A stretch of 64,000 bases of DNA from Novosphingobium sp. FSW06-99 (GCF_001519065.1 NZ_KQ954259.1:35137-99136); one strand, 5' to 3'; shown: positions 40,160 to 49,596, counted from the stretch's first letter. The notes: a model not told the origin generated them from the sequence alone. Made by a program: numbers and translations.

Positions 40160-40767
40160 AGGTATGGACCGGATCCGGCGGGGCAAAACCGGACGCACCG
40201 CATTTCCCGATTGTCTGCGTCGGCGGATCGGCCGGTGGCCTTGACGCCTATGTGCGCCTGCTGCGGCATTTGCCGGCCGACCTTGGTGTTGCGATCGTTA
40301 TTGTCAATCACCTCAGGCGGGTCGCCACGCTTCTCCATGAAATCCTGCCCCGATCGACCAAGATGCCGGTAGACCTGATCACCGATGGAATGCACATCAG
40401 ACCCAATCACGTGTTCATCATTCCCTCGCAGCGCGATTTGCACGTCTGCGGCGGCGATTTTTGCCTGGCACCGATCTCCAAGCCGAGAGGATGGCCCGAC
40501 GTCATCACCGTGTTCCTGCAGTCGTTGGCCCAGAACTGGAACGGCAGGATTATTGCCGTTATCGTTTCCGGCTATGATGGCGACGGAGCCGCTGCATTGT
40601 GCGGTATAAGGAACGTCGGCGGCATCACGATCGCGCAGAGACCGAATACCGCCAGCAGCCCGGAAATGCCGCTCAGTGCGATTGAATCGGGTTGCATTGA
40701 CTATGTGCTGGCTCCTGAAGCCATCGCCGCGAAGATTCGGGAGATAACCCGACAGACGCCCGCCTGA
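40141..40767 (+). CDS. stand-alone CheB-type methylesterase domain protein
   Basis: A 208-residue protein made only of a CheB catalytic domain, without a receiver domain. The triad positions of CheB are all present: Ser30 in GGSAGG, His57 in IVNHL and Asp148 in GYDGDGA. It should be an active serine esterase or amidase, on an unknown target. ATG at 40141 overlaps zwf by 19 bases; a GTG at 40156 would give the same GTGA overlap style as the rest of the operon and is an equally good start. No chemoreceptor or CheR is in the window, so a role outside chemotaxis is likely. Confidence 0.85.
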   Translation: MARAGVKVWTGSGGAKPDAPHFPIVCVGGSAGGLDAYVRLLRHLPADLGVAIVIVNHLRRVATLLHEILPRSTKMPVDLITDGMHIRPNHVFIIPSQRDLHVCGGDFCLAPISKPRGWPDVITVFLQSLAQNWNGRIIAVIVSGYDGDGAAALCGIRNVGGITIAQRPNTASSPEMPLSAIESGCIDYVLAPEAIAAKIREITRQTPA

Positions 40768-40920
40768 TCGGCCGCCGCGCGGCACGGGCGTTCAGGCGGT
40801 TGCGGTGGGGCGAATGACATGCAGACGATTTTTCGCCCATTTTGATCCAGGCCCCTGTTGCGGGCGGCCGGACCGGCGTACACTCGTTGCGCCACGCAAA
40901 CCGGCGCAGAACCGGGCTTA

Positions 40921-41020
40921 GAGCATCGTGCAAAAAAGTGGGTACCGGTTTTTTGCAATAAACGATGCGAAAACAAAGACTCCTAAAGTATGATGCGTCT
41001 CATATTAAACGCATTGTGCT
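40921..41020. repeat. alphaproteobacterial-type palindromic repeat element
   Basis: Nested palindromes: outer arms GCATCGT/ACGATGC (40923-40929, 40962-40968) and inner GCAAAAAA/TTTTTTGC (40930-40937, 40949-40956) flank a GGTACC centre. A second module 25 bases on, ATGCGT/ACGCAT (40993-40998, 41009-41014), completes it. The text GTGGGTACCGG with these arms matches from memory a dispersed intergenic repeat seen in many alphaproteobacteria. It is clearly more AT-rich than its surroundings. Confidence 0.7.
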
Positions 41021-41051
41021 TCAGGCGATCAGGATGCGAAAGGAAATCACC

Positions 41052-41339
41052 ATGCGCAAGATGATGCTTGCGGGGGCTGCCGCCCTGCTCGTGCTGGCCA
41101 TGCCGGGCCATGCCCAGACCGCACCGGTGCCGTCGGACAAGGCCACGCCCGCCGTGACGCGGCTGCTGAAGCTGATGGACAAGGACAAGAGCGGCAATGT
41201 CTCGCGCCAGGAATTTCTCGATTTCATGGCCGCCGAATTCGACCGGCTGGATACCGATCACAGCGGCGAATTGAACGTGGCGGAATTGAGCGGGCTGAAA
41301 GTCGTCGCGCGGTCGCATCCGGGCGGCAGCGGCAAATAA
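41052..41339 (+). CDS. secreted EF-hand calcium-binding protein
   Basis: A signal peptide (MRKMMLAGAAALLVLAMPGHA, cleaved near residue 21) leads to a 74-residue mature domain with two EF-hand loops, DKDKSGNVSRQE and DTDHSGELNVAE, both with canonical Asp/Ser/Glu ligands. It should be a small periplasmic or exported Ca2+-binding protein. AAAGGAA 6 bases upstream fixes ATG at 41052, although the frame is open to 40965 inside the repeat element. It ends 4 bases from the convergent 2H-phosphoesterase gene. Confidence 0.88.
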   Translation: MRKMMLAGAAALLVLAMPGHAQTAPVPSDKATPAVTRLLKLMDKDKSGNVSRQEFLDFMAAEFDRLDTDHSGELNVAELSGLKVVARSHPGGSGK

Positions 41340-41343
41340 CCGT

Positions 41344-41862
41344 TCAGCGCCGGAACCGCCAGGTTCCGGCCGCTTGCCACCCGCCGTCGACCACCCGGTG
41401 CACCGCCAGTGCGGGAATGCGGAGATCGAGCGGTTGCCATGATGCGCCCAGCGCGCGCTGCAACGTGCGCGCGGCGGGGCGATCGGCCTTGTTCTGGATG
41501 GTGACGTGCAGGCGCGGCGGCACGGCGTCACCGCCGGTCAACAAGCCGTGGAAATGGTCGGCGATCGTTTCGCGCACCATGATCAGGTCGGGGCTGAACA
41601 CACCGAGCGCGGTGCCGCTGTCGAGGTCGATCACCCGATCGATGCGTGCCTGCGGCGGGGTGCCCTGTGCGGTCAGGCGCGCCAGCAGATCGGCCAGTTC
41701 CGCCGCCACCATGCCCGGCACCGCATGGAACAGCGTGCAATGCGCAGGCGCCCTGTTGCGTTCGGGTGGATAGTGCGCGCGGCGCAAGGCATCGAGCCGG
41801 GCCTGCACCGCGTCGGGCAGCACCGCCAGCACCAGATGCGGGGTGCGGTCGCGTATGATCAT
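41344..41862 (-). CDS. 2'-5' RNA ligase family (2H phosphoesterase) protein
   Basis: A 172-residue protein with the two H-x-T motifs of the 2H phosphoesterase superfamily: AHCTLF near residue 41 and LHVTIQ near residue 118, symmetrically placed. Members open or form 2'-5' or cyclic phosphates in RNA. ATG at 41862 is used. No clear partner gene lies nearby; 184 bases without a gene separate it from mltG. Confidence 0.85.
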   Translation of the reverse strand: MIIRDRTPHLVLAVLPDAVQARLDALRRAHYPPERNRAPAHCTLFHAVPGMVAAELADLLARLTAQGTPPQARIDRVIDLDSGTALGVFSPDLIMVRETIADHFHGLLTGGDAVPPRLHVTIQNKADRPAARTLQRALGASWQPLDLRIPALAVHRVVDGGWQAAGTWRFRR

Positions 41863-42046
41863 CGCAGAGCGGGGAAATGGGCGGGAACACTCGGCCAGGC
41901 CGCAAAGCCGTGGATGGAGGCATCGGCAAAGGCCGGAATGTTCCCGCGCAATAGGCCTAATCCTTGGTGGATCACGGCCTGTGCAAAAACACTTACCGGC
42001 AAAACCCCTAGCGAATCGTTAACACCGGCCCGCTGCGGGGCCACAA

Positions 42047-43054
42047 TCACATCTCGCCCTTGGCGCGGCGGATCGCGAACCATTTGGCAACATTGGCATT
42101 GTGCTGTTGCAACGTGTCGGCAAACACGTGCCCGCCAGAGCCATCGGCGACCATGTACAGCGCATGGGTGTCGGCCGGGTTGAGCACCGCCGCCAGGCTG
42201 TCACGACCGGGGTTGGTGATCGGCGCCTTGGGCAGGCCGACCATGGCATAAGTGTTGTAATCGTTGACCGCGTGAATCTCAGATTCGCGGATCCGCCGAC
42301 CGAGCGGGCGCCCCTGGGTGATCGGATAGATGATCGTCGGATCGGCCTGCAGCTTCATCCCCAGCCGCAACCGGTTGGAATAGAGCCCGGCCACCATCGG
42401 CCGTTCGCTGGCCAGCTTGGTTTCCTTTTCGACGATCGAGGCCAGGATCACCGCTTCTTGCGGGGTGCGCGCGATCGTGCGTGGCGAACGTTTGGCCCAC
42501 AAATCGGCCAGCGTCTGCGCCATCGCCTTTTGCATGCGTGTCACGACTGCGGCACGCGATTCGCCACGTTGATAGTCATAGCTGTTGGGCAGGATCGAGC
42601 CTTCGGCCGGCACCGTCACTTTGCCCGTCAGCATCGGCTGGGCCAGCAGCTTTTCATAGACCATGACCGAGGGCATGCCTTCGGGTACGGTGAACAGGCG
42701 CCGCAAAGACCCTTCGGTGCCTTGCAGGATGGCCAGGATCTGCGCCCCGCTGGCATGCGCGGGGATCATGAATTCGCCGGCCTTCAGCCCGCCTGCATGA
42801 CCCAGCAACCGCGCCCGCGCACGAAATGTGCCGGCCGAGGCGATCGCGCCTTCGGCTTCGAGTTCCTGGGCGACACTGACCATGCCCGACCCTTCGGACA
42901 CGATGAACGGAGCCTCGTGCGCCAGCGGCCCCGGCCCGTACCAGCCCCACAGGAAATGCGTGCCATAGGCAATCACCAGCAGGGCCGCTGCCACGAGCGC
43001 CCACTGTGCCTTGCCCAGGCGGGTTGCCCGCCGGAATCGACCCCGTGCCATCAT
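42047..43054 (-). CDS. mltG: endolytic peptidoglycan transglycosylase MltG
   Basis: Inner-membrane lytic transglycosylase that cuts nascent glycan strands and sets their length. A single N-terminal transmembrane helix (WALVAAALLVIAYGTHFLWG) is followed by a LysM-like region and the YceG domain with catalytic Glu in ASIVEKETKLASERP and later MKLQADPTIIY and TYAMVGLPKAPITNPG. The 335 residues are normal. It lies 44 bases after fabF on the same strand, the acpP-fabF-mltG order common in proteobacteria. Confidence 0.95.
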   Translation of the reverse strand: MMARGRFRRATRLGKAQWALVAAALLVIAYGTHFLWGWYGPGPLAHEAPFIVSEGSGMVSVAQELEAEGAIASAGTFRARARLLGHAGGLKAGEFMIPAHASGAQILAILQGTEGSLRRLFTVPEGMPSVMVYEKLLAQPMLTGKVTVPAEGSILPNSYDYQRGESRAAVVTRMQKAMAQTLADLWAKRSPRTIARTPQEAVILASIVEKETKLASERPMVAGLYSNRLRLGMKLQADPTIIYPITQGRPLGRRIRESEIHAVNDYNTYAMVGLPKAPITNPGRDSLAAVLNPADTHALYMVADGSGGHVFADTLQQHNANVAKWFAIRRAKGEM

Positions 43055-43098
43055 CTTGCCAATCTTTGGGCGCTCTGCCCGATCCGGTCAGGGATCGC

Positions 43099-44355
43099 TC
43101 AGATCGCTTTCACGATCAGGCAGGCGTTGGTTCCGCCAAACCCGAACGAATTGTTGAGCGCCGCGCGCACGGTACGCTTCTTGGCGACCAGCGGCACTAG
43201 ATCGACGCCTTCGCAGCCCTCGTCCGGATTGTCGAGGTTGAGCGTGGGCGGAACGATCTGATCGCGCATGGCCAGGATGCAGAAAATCGTCTCGACCGCA
43301 CCCGCGCCGCCCAGCAAATGGCCGATCGCCGATTTGGTGCTGCTCATCGAGGCGCCGCCCAGATCATCGCCCAGCACGCGCTTGATCGCCGCGAGTTCGA
43401 TCGTGTCGGCCATTGTCGAGGTGCCGTGCGCGTTGACATAGTCGATGTCGCCGGGCGCCATGCCGGCCTTTTTCATCGCCATGCGCATCGCCAGTTCGGC
43501 GCCTTTGCCTTCGGGATGCGGCGCGGTGACGTGATAGGCATCGCCCGACAGGCCATAGCCGACCACTTCGGCATAGATCTTGGCGCCGCGCGCCTTGGCG
43601 TGTTCGTATTCTTCGAGCACCACCACGCCCGCGCCTTCGCCCATGACAAAACCGTCGCGATCGCGATCATAGGGGCGACTGGCCTGTTCGGGCCGGTCGT
43701 TGTAGGAACAGTTCAGCGCGCGCGCCTGTGCGAACCCGGCCACGCCCAACGGGTTGACGGTCGATTCCGAGCCGCCTGCCAGCATCACGTCGGCATCGTC
43801 ATCGCGGATCATCCGCGCCGCATCGCCGATCGAATGCGCACCGGTCGAACAGGCCGTGACCACCGCGTGGTTGGGGCCCATCAGCCCGTACTTGATGCTC
43901 ACCTGGCCCGAGATCAGGTTGATCAGGCGCCCGTGGACGAAATGCGGTGAAACGCGCCCCGGCCCCTTTTCGTGGAGCACGATCGATTCGATCTCGATCC
44001 CCGGCAGCCCGCCGATGCCCGAACCGATCGAGCAACCGGTGCGCAGCTTCAGCGCCTCGTCCATATCGGTCAGCCCGGCATCTTCGAGCGCCTGGCCCGC
44101 AGCGTCGATGCCATAGACGATGAACGGATCGACCTGGCGCTGGATCTTGTGATCAACGCGCCGCCCTGCATCAAAACCGTAAGGGTGGTCGGCCGGTTTC
44201 ACCTCGCAGGCGATGCGGCATTTCTGATTGCTCGCATCGAAACGGGTGATCGGTCCGGCGCCCGATTTGCCGGCGATGAGGTTTGCCCAGACCGTTTCGA
44301 CGTCCGCACCCAGCGGGGTTACGAGGCCAAGGCCGGTGACAACGACACGACGCAT
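43099..44355 (-). CDS. fabF: beta-ketoacyl-ACP synthase II
   Basis: Condensing enzyme of fatty-acid elongation. The 418 residues have the Cys-His-His triad in TACSTGAHS, NAHGTSTMAD and KSAIGHLLGGAG. The N-terminus RRVVVTGLGLVTPLG and the C-terminal NNSFGFGGTN are typical. GGAG 6 bases before ATG fixes the start. It follows acpP, but a hairpin terminator lies between, which would set a lower level for fabF than for acyl carrier protein. Confidence 0.97.
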   Translation of the reverse strand: MRRVVVTGLGLVTPLGADVETVWANLIAGKSGAGPITRFDASNQKCRIACEVKPADHPYGFDAGRRVDHKIQRQVDPFIVYGIDAAGQALEDAGLTDMDEALKLRTGCSIGSGIGGLPGIEIESIVLHEKGPGRVSPHFVHGRLINLISGQVSIKYGLMGPNHAVVTACSTGAHSIGDAARMIRDDDADVMLAGGSESTVNPLGVAGFAQARALNCSYNDRPEQASRPYDRDRDGFVMGEGAGVVVLEEYEHAKARGAKIYAEVVGYGLSGDAYHVTAPHPEGKGAELAMRMAMKKAGMAPGDIDYVNAHGTSTMADTIELAAIKRVLGDDLGGASMSSTKSAIGHLLGGAGAVETIFCILAMRDQIVPPTLNLDNPDEGCEGVDLVPLVAKKRTVRAALNNSFGFGGTNACLIVKAI

Positions 44356-44365
44356 TGTATTCTCC

Positions 44366-44410
44366 GCAGAAAAAGAAACAGGCCCAGCCCATTGGATAGG
44401 GCCGAGCCTG
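44366..44410 (-). terminator. terminator/attenuator between acpP and fabF
   Basis: A 12-position stem with two mismatches (44379-44390 with 44399-44410, loop 8) is followed, in the - direction, by the T-rich TTTCTTTTTCTGC. It lies 86 bases after the acpP stop and just before the fabF ribosome-binding site, so partial termination would separate acpP from fabF levels. Confidence 0.75.
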
Positions 44411-44495
44411 CCATTTCACTCCCCCGCGATATGCCCTTTGCCACAGGCGGCAGCATGTGCCGACCTGCGAACCGTGCACGGGGAGCTCAGGGTGA

Positions 44496-44732
44496 TCAGC
44501 CCTTGTTTTCGTCGATGTACTTGATCGCATCGGCGACAGTGGCGATCTTTTCGGCCGCGTCGTCGGGGATCTCGACACCAAACTCTTCTTCAAACGCCAT
44601 CACCAGTTCGACGATGTCGAGCGAGTCGGCACCGAGATCGTCGATGAAGCTGGCGTCTTCGGTGACCTTGTCGGCCTCGACACCGAGGTGCTCGACAACG
44701 ATCTTCTTAACGCGGTCTGCGGTATCGCTCAT
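44496..44732 (-). CDS. acpP: acyl carrier protein
   Basis: The 78-residue acidic carrier of growing fatty acids. The 4'-phosphopantetheine attachment site is Ser37 in [10 protein letters not shown]. The start is ATG at 44732 ([17 protein letters not shown]) with GAAGGGAC upstream; the frame itself is open 12 codons further. It lies between aspS and fabF on the - strand. Confidence 0.98.
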   Translation of the reverse strand: MSDTADRVKKIVVEHLGVEADKVTEDASFIDDLGADSLDIVELVMAFEEEFGVEIPDDAAEKIATVADAIKYIDENKG

Positions 44733-44874
44733 TCGATGTGTCCCTTCAGACGAAACTAGGGTGCCCAAACACGGTTGTTCTACCGTTCAGCGCATCGCCC
44801 TAATGGGCGCAAAGGCTGCTGGCAAGTGGGAGACGCAAGGCTGTTCAATCAAGGCGGATTTCGCGCCCTTCCGA

Positions 44875-46656
44875 TCAGCTTTTGGCAGGCTCGACAACGC
44901 GAATCGACAACTCGCGCATTTGCCTGGGCTCGGCCGGGGTGGGCGCGCCCATCAGCAGGTCTTCGGCGCGCTGGTTCATCGGAAACAGCGAAACCTCGCG
45001 CAAGTTCTGCGCCCCGCATACCAGCATGACGATGCGATCGACCCCGGCGGCCATCCCGCCGTGCGGCGGCGCGCCATACTGGAACGCGCGGTACAGACCG
45101 CCAAAGCGTTCTTCGACATCGGCCTTCGACAGGCCGACCAGTTCGAACGCGCGCACCATCGTTTCGGGGCTCTGGTTGCGGATCGAGCCCGAGGCGATTT
45201 CAAAGCCGTTGCACACCAGATCGTACTGGAACGCCTTGATCGCCAGCGGATCGGTGCCGTTGAGCGCGTCGAGCCCGCCTTGCGGCATCGAGAACGGGTT
45301 GTGCGCAAATTCGACCTTCTTGCTGTCTTCGTCCCATTCATAGAACGGGAAATCGACGATCCAGCACAAGCGGAAGGCATCGGCCTCGATCAGGCCGAGC
45401 TGATCGGCGACGCGGGTGCGCGCCAGGCCCGCCAGCTTGGCCGCCTGTTCGGGCTTGCCGGCGGCAAAGAACAGCCCGTCGTCATCACCCAGGCCCAGCT
45501 CGGCATAGAGCGCGGCCATGCCTTCGGTGCCGTGATTCTTGGCGATCGGCCCGCCGAATTCGCCGCCCTTGCGCGTGACATAGCCCAGGCCGGCGTGCCC
45601 TTCGGCGCGGGCCCATTCGTTCATTTCGTCAAAGAACTTGCGGCTCTTGTCCGCGGTGCCCGGCGCGGGGATCGCGCGCACCACGCCGCCCCCGCCGACA
45701 ATGCGTTCGAACAGGCCAAACCCCGACACGGCAAAGTGCTGCGACACATCGCTGATGATCAGCGGGTTGCGCAGATCGGGCTTGTCCGAGCCATATTTGA
45801 GCATCGCCTCGTCCCACGCGATGCGCGGAAACTGGCCCGACGGGGTGACGGTGCGGCCATCGGCAAATTCTTCAAAAATGCCGCCGATCACCGGCTCCAT
45901 CGTTTCCCACACTTCTTCCTGGGTGACGAAGCTCATTTCCAGGTCGAGCTGGTAGAATTCACCCGGCAGCCGGTCGGCGCGCGGATCTTCGTCGCGGAAA
46001 CACGGCGCGATCTGGAAATAGCGGTCGAACCCGGCGACCATCAGCAATTGCTTGTACTGCTGCGGCGCCTGCGGCAGCGCATAGAACTTGCCGGGATGGA
46101 TGCGGCTGGGCACCAGAAAGTCGCGCGCACCTTCGGGGCTCGACGCGGTCAGGATCGGGGTCGAATATTCGGTAAAGCCGACCGCTTCCATACGGCGGCG
46201 CATCGCCGCGATCACTTTGGTCCGGCGCACGATATTGGCGTGCAGCGTGTCGCGGCGCAGATCGAGGAAGCGATAGCGCAGGCGGATATCTTCGGGATAT
46301 TCCTGCTCGCCCGCCACCGGCAGCGGCAGTTCGTCGGCTGCCGACAGCACGGTCGCGCCGCGCGCATAGACTTCGATCGCGCCGGTCGCCAGATTGGCAT
46401 TGATGGTGCCTGTGGCGCGGGCCTTGACCAGGCCGTCGATGGTCACCACGCTTTCGACGCGCGCGGCGTCGAGAATGGCCAGCGCCGGGCTGTCGGTATC
46501 GGCGACAATCTGGGTCAGCCCGTAATGATCGCGCAGATCGACGAACAGCACGCCGCCATGATCGCGCTTGCGATGGACCCATCCCGACAGACGGACGGTC
46601 TGGCCGACGGTGTCGGACGTCAGGGCACCGCAGGTGTGCGTACGATAGGGATGCAT
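44875..46656 (-). CDS. aspS: aspartyl-tRNA synthetase
   Basis: Class II synthetase of the bacterial type, 593 residues. The N-terminal OB fold starts [19 protein letters not shown]. Motif 2 is in [19 protein letters not shown], a GAD insertion domain lies in the middle, and motif 3 is in [17 protein letters not shown] at 46656 with GGAAAGA upstream is chosen although the frame is open to 46926. Many alphaproteobacterial AspRS are non-discriminating (also charging tRNA-Asn); the window cannot decide this. It is divergent from rnd. Confidence 0.97.
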   Translation of the reverse strand: MHPYRTHTCGALTSDTVGQTVRLSGWVHRKRDHGGVLFVDLRDHYGLTQIVADTDSPALAILDAARVESVVTIDGLVKARATGTINANLATGAIEVYARGATVLSAADELPLPVAGEQEYPEDIRLRYRFLDLRRDTLHANIVRRTKVIAAMRRRMEAVGFTEYSTPILTASSPEGARDFLVPSRIHPGKFYALPQAPQQYKQLLMVAGFDRYFQIAPCFRDEDPRADRLPGEFYQLDLEMSFVTQEEVWETMEPVIGGIFEEFADGRTVTPSGQFPRIAWDEAMLKYGSDKPDLRNPLIISDVSQHFAVSGFGLFERIVGGGGVVRAIPAPGTADKSRKFFDEMNEWARAEGHAGLGYVTRKGGEFGGPIAKNHGTEGMAALYAELGLGDDDGLFFAAGKPEQAAKLAGLARTRVADQLGLIEADAFRLCWIVDFPFYEWDEDSKKVEFAHNPFSMPQGGLDALNGTDPLAIKAFQYDLVCNGFEIASGSIRNQSPETMVRAFELVGLSKADVEERFGGLYRAFQYGAPPHGGMAAGVDRIVMLVCGAQNLREVSLFPMNQRAEDLLMGAPTPAEPRQMRELSIRVVEPAKS

Positions 46657-46816
46657 CGAAGGTCTTTCCAAAACGCAGGGATTAAGGCAGGGAATTAAGT
46701 GCGGCCAAGAGGCGATGGCCGTCAATTTGTCAAGCCGCCGCCCCCGGACGGGGGTAACCCAAAGGCCGTGTTTGCCACCAACCGGGGGCAAAGGCGACCG
46801 AACAGAAAAAAGACCA

Positions 46817-48085
46817 ATGAAGATCCACCCGCTGATCACCACTTCCGAGGCGCTGGCCGATATCTGCGGCCGCCTGTCCAAAGCGCAATTCGTGGCTGTC
46901 GACACCGAATTCATGCGTGAAAACACCTATTGGCCCGAACTGTGCCTGGTCCAGATCGCCGATGACAAGGAAGCCGCTGCAATCGATCCGATGGCGCCGG
47001 GGATCGACCTGTCGCCGCTGCTCGACCTGCTGGTGGACAACGAAGACGTGCTCAAGGTGTTTCACGCCGGGGGCCAGGATGTCGAAATCATCTACAACCT
47101 GACCGGGCGCACCCCGCACCCGATTTTCGACACCCAGATCGCGATGATGGCTATCAGCCAGTCTGAACAGATCGGCTATTCCAACCTGGTCGAGGCGTGG
47201 CTGGGCTTTTCGATCGACAAGGGCGCGCGCTTTACCGACTGGTCGCGCCGCCCGCTGACCGAACGGCAGATCGAATATGCGATCGGCGACGTTACCCATT
47301 TGTCGAAGATCTTTCCGCGCATGCTCAAGCGGTTGATCAAGACCGGGCGCGGCGAATGGCTCGATGCCGAAATGGAACGGCTGGCCGATCCCGACCACTA
47401 TCGCAACGATCCCGAAACGGTGTGGCTGAAAATCCGCCCGCCCAGCCGCAACCATGCCGTGCTGGGCCGGTTGAAGGCGCTGGCCGCGTGGCGCGAGCGC
47501 GAGGCGATGGACAAGAACATCCCGCGCGGGCGCATCATGCGCGATGAAACGCTGGCGGACCTGGCCAGCCATGCCCCGCGCGAACAGGCCGATCTGGCCA
47601 AAGTGCGCGGGCTGTCGGCGGGCTGGCGCGACAACGAGATCGGGCGCCGCCTGATGCAGTGCATCGCCGATGCCAAGCCGCTGACCGAGGCCGAAATGCC
47701 GCCCCGACCGCCACGCGGCGCGCCGCTGGGCAAGGAAGGCGCACTGGTTGCCGACCTGCTGAAACTGCTGTTGAAGATTCGCGGCCGCGAGATCGACATC
47801 GCCGCCCGCCTGCTGGCGCGCAGCGACGATCTGGAGGCGCTCGCCGCCGGGCAGCGCAAGGGTCTGGCGATCCTCGAAGGCTGGCGATACGAACAGTTCG
47901 GGCGCGATGCGCTGGAACTGGTCGAAGGCCGACTGGCCTTTGCGGTGGCCGGTGGCAAACTGAAAATGGCGCATATCGACGACATCGGCAATGGCGCGCA
48001 TGTCGATGCAGAACCGGAACCCGTGCCCGAACACGATCCCGAGTCCGATTTCTTCCCTGTGCCGCTGCCCGACAACGAAGACTGA
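46817..48085 (+). CDS. rnd: ribonuclease D
   Basis: 3'-5' exoribonuclease for tRNA 3'-end maturation. The N-terminal DEDD exonuclease domain has [14 protein letters not shown] (Exo I), [14 protein letters not shown] (Exo II) and the Y-x3-D of Exo III in [15 protein letters not shown]-type helical domains follow, and the C-terminus is acidic ([14 protein letters not shown]). It has 422 residues. ATG at 46817 starts the conserved domain. The stop overlaps the oxyR start by one base (TGATG). Confidence 0.94.
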   Translation: MKIHPLITTSEALADICGRLSKAQFVAVDTEFMRENTYWPELCLVQIADDKEAAAIDPMAPGIDLSPLLDLLVDNEDVLKVFHAGGQDVEIIYNLTGRTPHPIFDTQIAMMAISQSEQIGYSNLVEAWLGFSIDKGARFTDWSRRPLTERQIEYAIGDVTHLSKIFPRMLKRLIKTGRGEWLDAEMERLADPDHYRNDPETVWLKIRPPSRNHAVLGRLKALAAWREREAMDKNIPRGRIMRDETLADLASHAPREQADLAKVRGLSAGWRDNEIGRRLMQCIADAKPLTEAEMPPRPPRGAPLGKEGALVADLLKLLLKIRGREIDIAARLLARSDDLEALAAGQRKGLAILEGWRYEQFGRDALELVEGRLAFAVAGGKLKMAHIDDIGNGAHVDAEPEPVPEHDPESDFFPVPLPDNED

Positions 48086-48981
48086 TGTCGATTTACCTGC
48101 CCACGCTCAAGCAGTTGCAATATCTCGTCGCGTTGCACGAGCACGGTCATTTCGGGCGCGCGGCAGAGGCCTGTTTCGTGTCGCAATCGACGCTGTCGGC
48201 AGGGCTGCGCGAACTGGAATCGCTGCTCGACGTGGTGCTGGTCGAACGCACCCGGCGCGTCGTGCGGTTCACCCCGCTGGGCAACCAGGTGGTGACCAAG
48301 GCGCATCGCCTGCTGCGCGAGGCTGAAGAGCTGTCCGAACTGGTGCAATCGCACGCATTGCCGCTGGCGGGCGAATTGCGGATGAGCGTGATCCCCACCA
48401 TCGCCCCGTTCCTGTTGCCGCGCATCCTGCCCCGCCTGCGCACCGAACGCCCGCAATTGCGCCTGTTCCTGCGTGAAGAGCCGAGCGCGGCGGCGATCGA
48501 ATCGCTGCACCATGGCCGCGCCGATTGCGTGCTGCTGGCGCTGCCGTTCGCAACAGGCGAAGTCGAAGTCGAACATCTGTTCACCGACCGGTTGCTGGTG
48601 GCGTTTCCGTTCGATGATCCGCGCGATCCGCCGATGCTGGTGTCGCCCGCGTCGATCGATGAAAACCGCCTGTTGCTGCTCGAAGACGGCCATTGCCTGA
48701 AAGAGCATGCGCTGGCGGCATGCAACCGCCCCGAATTGCGCGCCAGCGCGACGATGATCGGCACATCGCTGCACACGCTGGTGCAGATGGTCGACAATGG
48801 CCTGGGGCTGACGATGCTGCCCGAAATGGCGATCAACGCAGGCATCCTGCAAGGCACCCGGATTGTCGCCCGGCCACTCAACAGCGACTACGCCTTTCGT
48901 CAGATCGCACTGGTGTGGCGCCGCAATTCGCCGCGCGGCGAGGAATTCCGCCTGCTGGCCGAAGAATTGCGCGCAGGATGA
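48085..48981 (+). CDS. oxyR: OxyR-type LysR regulator of the peroxide response
   Basis: LysR family regulator of 298 residues. The N-terminal helix-turn-helix spans LKQLQYLVALHEHGHFGRAAEACFVSQ (residues 8-34). The redox pair Cys204 and Cys213 in DGHCLKEH...AAC keeps the exact spacing of E. coli Cys199/Cys208, and TSLHTLVQMVDNGLGLTMLPEMA matches OxyR. It should be a cytosolic H2O2 sensor. It is translationally coupled to rnd upstream and to a YitT protein downstream. No catalase or peroxidase gene is in the window. Confidence 0.93.
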   Translation: MSIYLPTLKQLQYLVALHEHGHFGRAAEACFVSQSTLSAGLRELESLLDVVLVERTRRVVRFTPLGNQVVTKAHRLLREAEELSELVQSHALPLAGELRMSVIPTIAPFLLPRILPRLRTERPQLRLFLREEPSAAAIESLHHGRADCVLLALPFATGEVEVEHLFTDRLLVAFPFDDPRDPPMLVSPASIDENRLLLLEDGHCLKEHALAACNRPELRASATMIGTSLHTLVQMVDNGLGLTMLPEMAINAGILQGTRIVARPLNSDYAFRQIALVWRRNSPRGEEFRLLAEELRAG

Positions 48982-49592
48982 CCGATCGGGCGCCGGGTGT
49001 GCCGCACAGCACAGCCGAAGATGCCTTTGGCCTGGTCACCGGGTGCCTGATCATGGCGCTGGGGGTGTCGCTGCTGCATGCCGCGCGCCTGACCACGGGG
49101 GGTGTGGCCGGGATCGCGCTGATGCTGTCCTATGGCTTGCCGGTCGGGCCCGGGCCGTTGTTTACCGCGATCAACCTGCCGATTTTCCTGGTGTTCTGGC
49201 GGCGGTTGGGCACCGCCTATACGTTGCGTACGATCGCCGCGACGTTGATGGTGATGGGGCTGATCGGGGTGATCGACCATGGCCTGGTGGTGGCCACCAT
49301 CAACCGTCCGCTGGCGGCCATCGCCGGCGGCGTGGTCACCGGCACCGGCATTCTGGCAGTCACCCGCCATGCGACCGGGGTTGGCGGCCTGGCGGTGATC
49401 GCACGCTGGTTGAGCCAGCGCACCGGCTGGCGGTTCGGCGCGATCGGCATGGCATTCGACGCGGCAATCGTCGCCGCGGCGTTTTTCGGGCTTGGCCCCG
49501 ATCGCGGCCTGTGGTCGCTGGTTGCGGCGATTGCCAGCAACACGATGGTGCTGGTCTGGCACCGCCCGGACCGCTATCTGGCCCGGGCGTAA
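48978..49592 (+). CDS. YitT family membrane protein
   Basis: A 204-residue inner-membrane protein with five or six hydrophobic segments and the family beginning FGLVTGCLIMALGVSLLHAARLTTGGVAGIAL. The ATG at 48978 overlaps the oxyR stop (ATGA), which fixes the start. Function of YitT/DUF161 proteins is unclear. Its coupling with oxyR suggests a shared condition of expression but no more. Confidence 0.88.
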   Translation: MTDRAPGVPHSTAEDAFGLVTGCLIMALGVSLLHAARLTTGGVAGIALMLSYGLPVGPGPLFTAINLPIFLVFWRRLGTAYTLRTIAATLMVMGLIGVIDHGLVVATINRPLAAIAGGVVTGTGILAVTRHATGVGGLAVIARWLSQRTGWRFGAIGMAFDAAIVAAAFFGLGPDRGLWSLVAAIASNTMVLVWHRPDRYLARA

Positions 49593-49596
49593 GCGG

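Noticed and set aside
40141..40767. full chemotaxis response regulator CheB
   Set aside because: The protein has only the esterase domain; there is no receiver domain with a phospho-acceptor Asp and no chemotaxis genes nearby.
43972..46698. 908-codon open frame on + across fabF, acpP and aspS
   Set aside because: It spans three genuine genes on the other strand and has no protein-like motifs.
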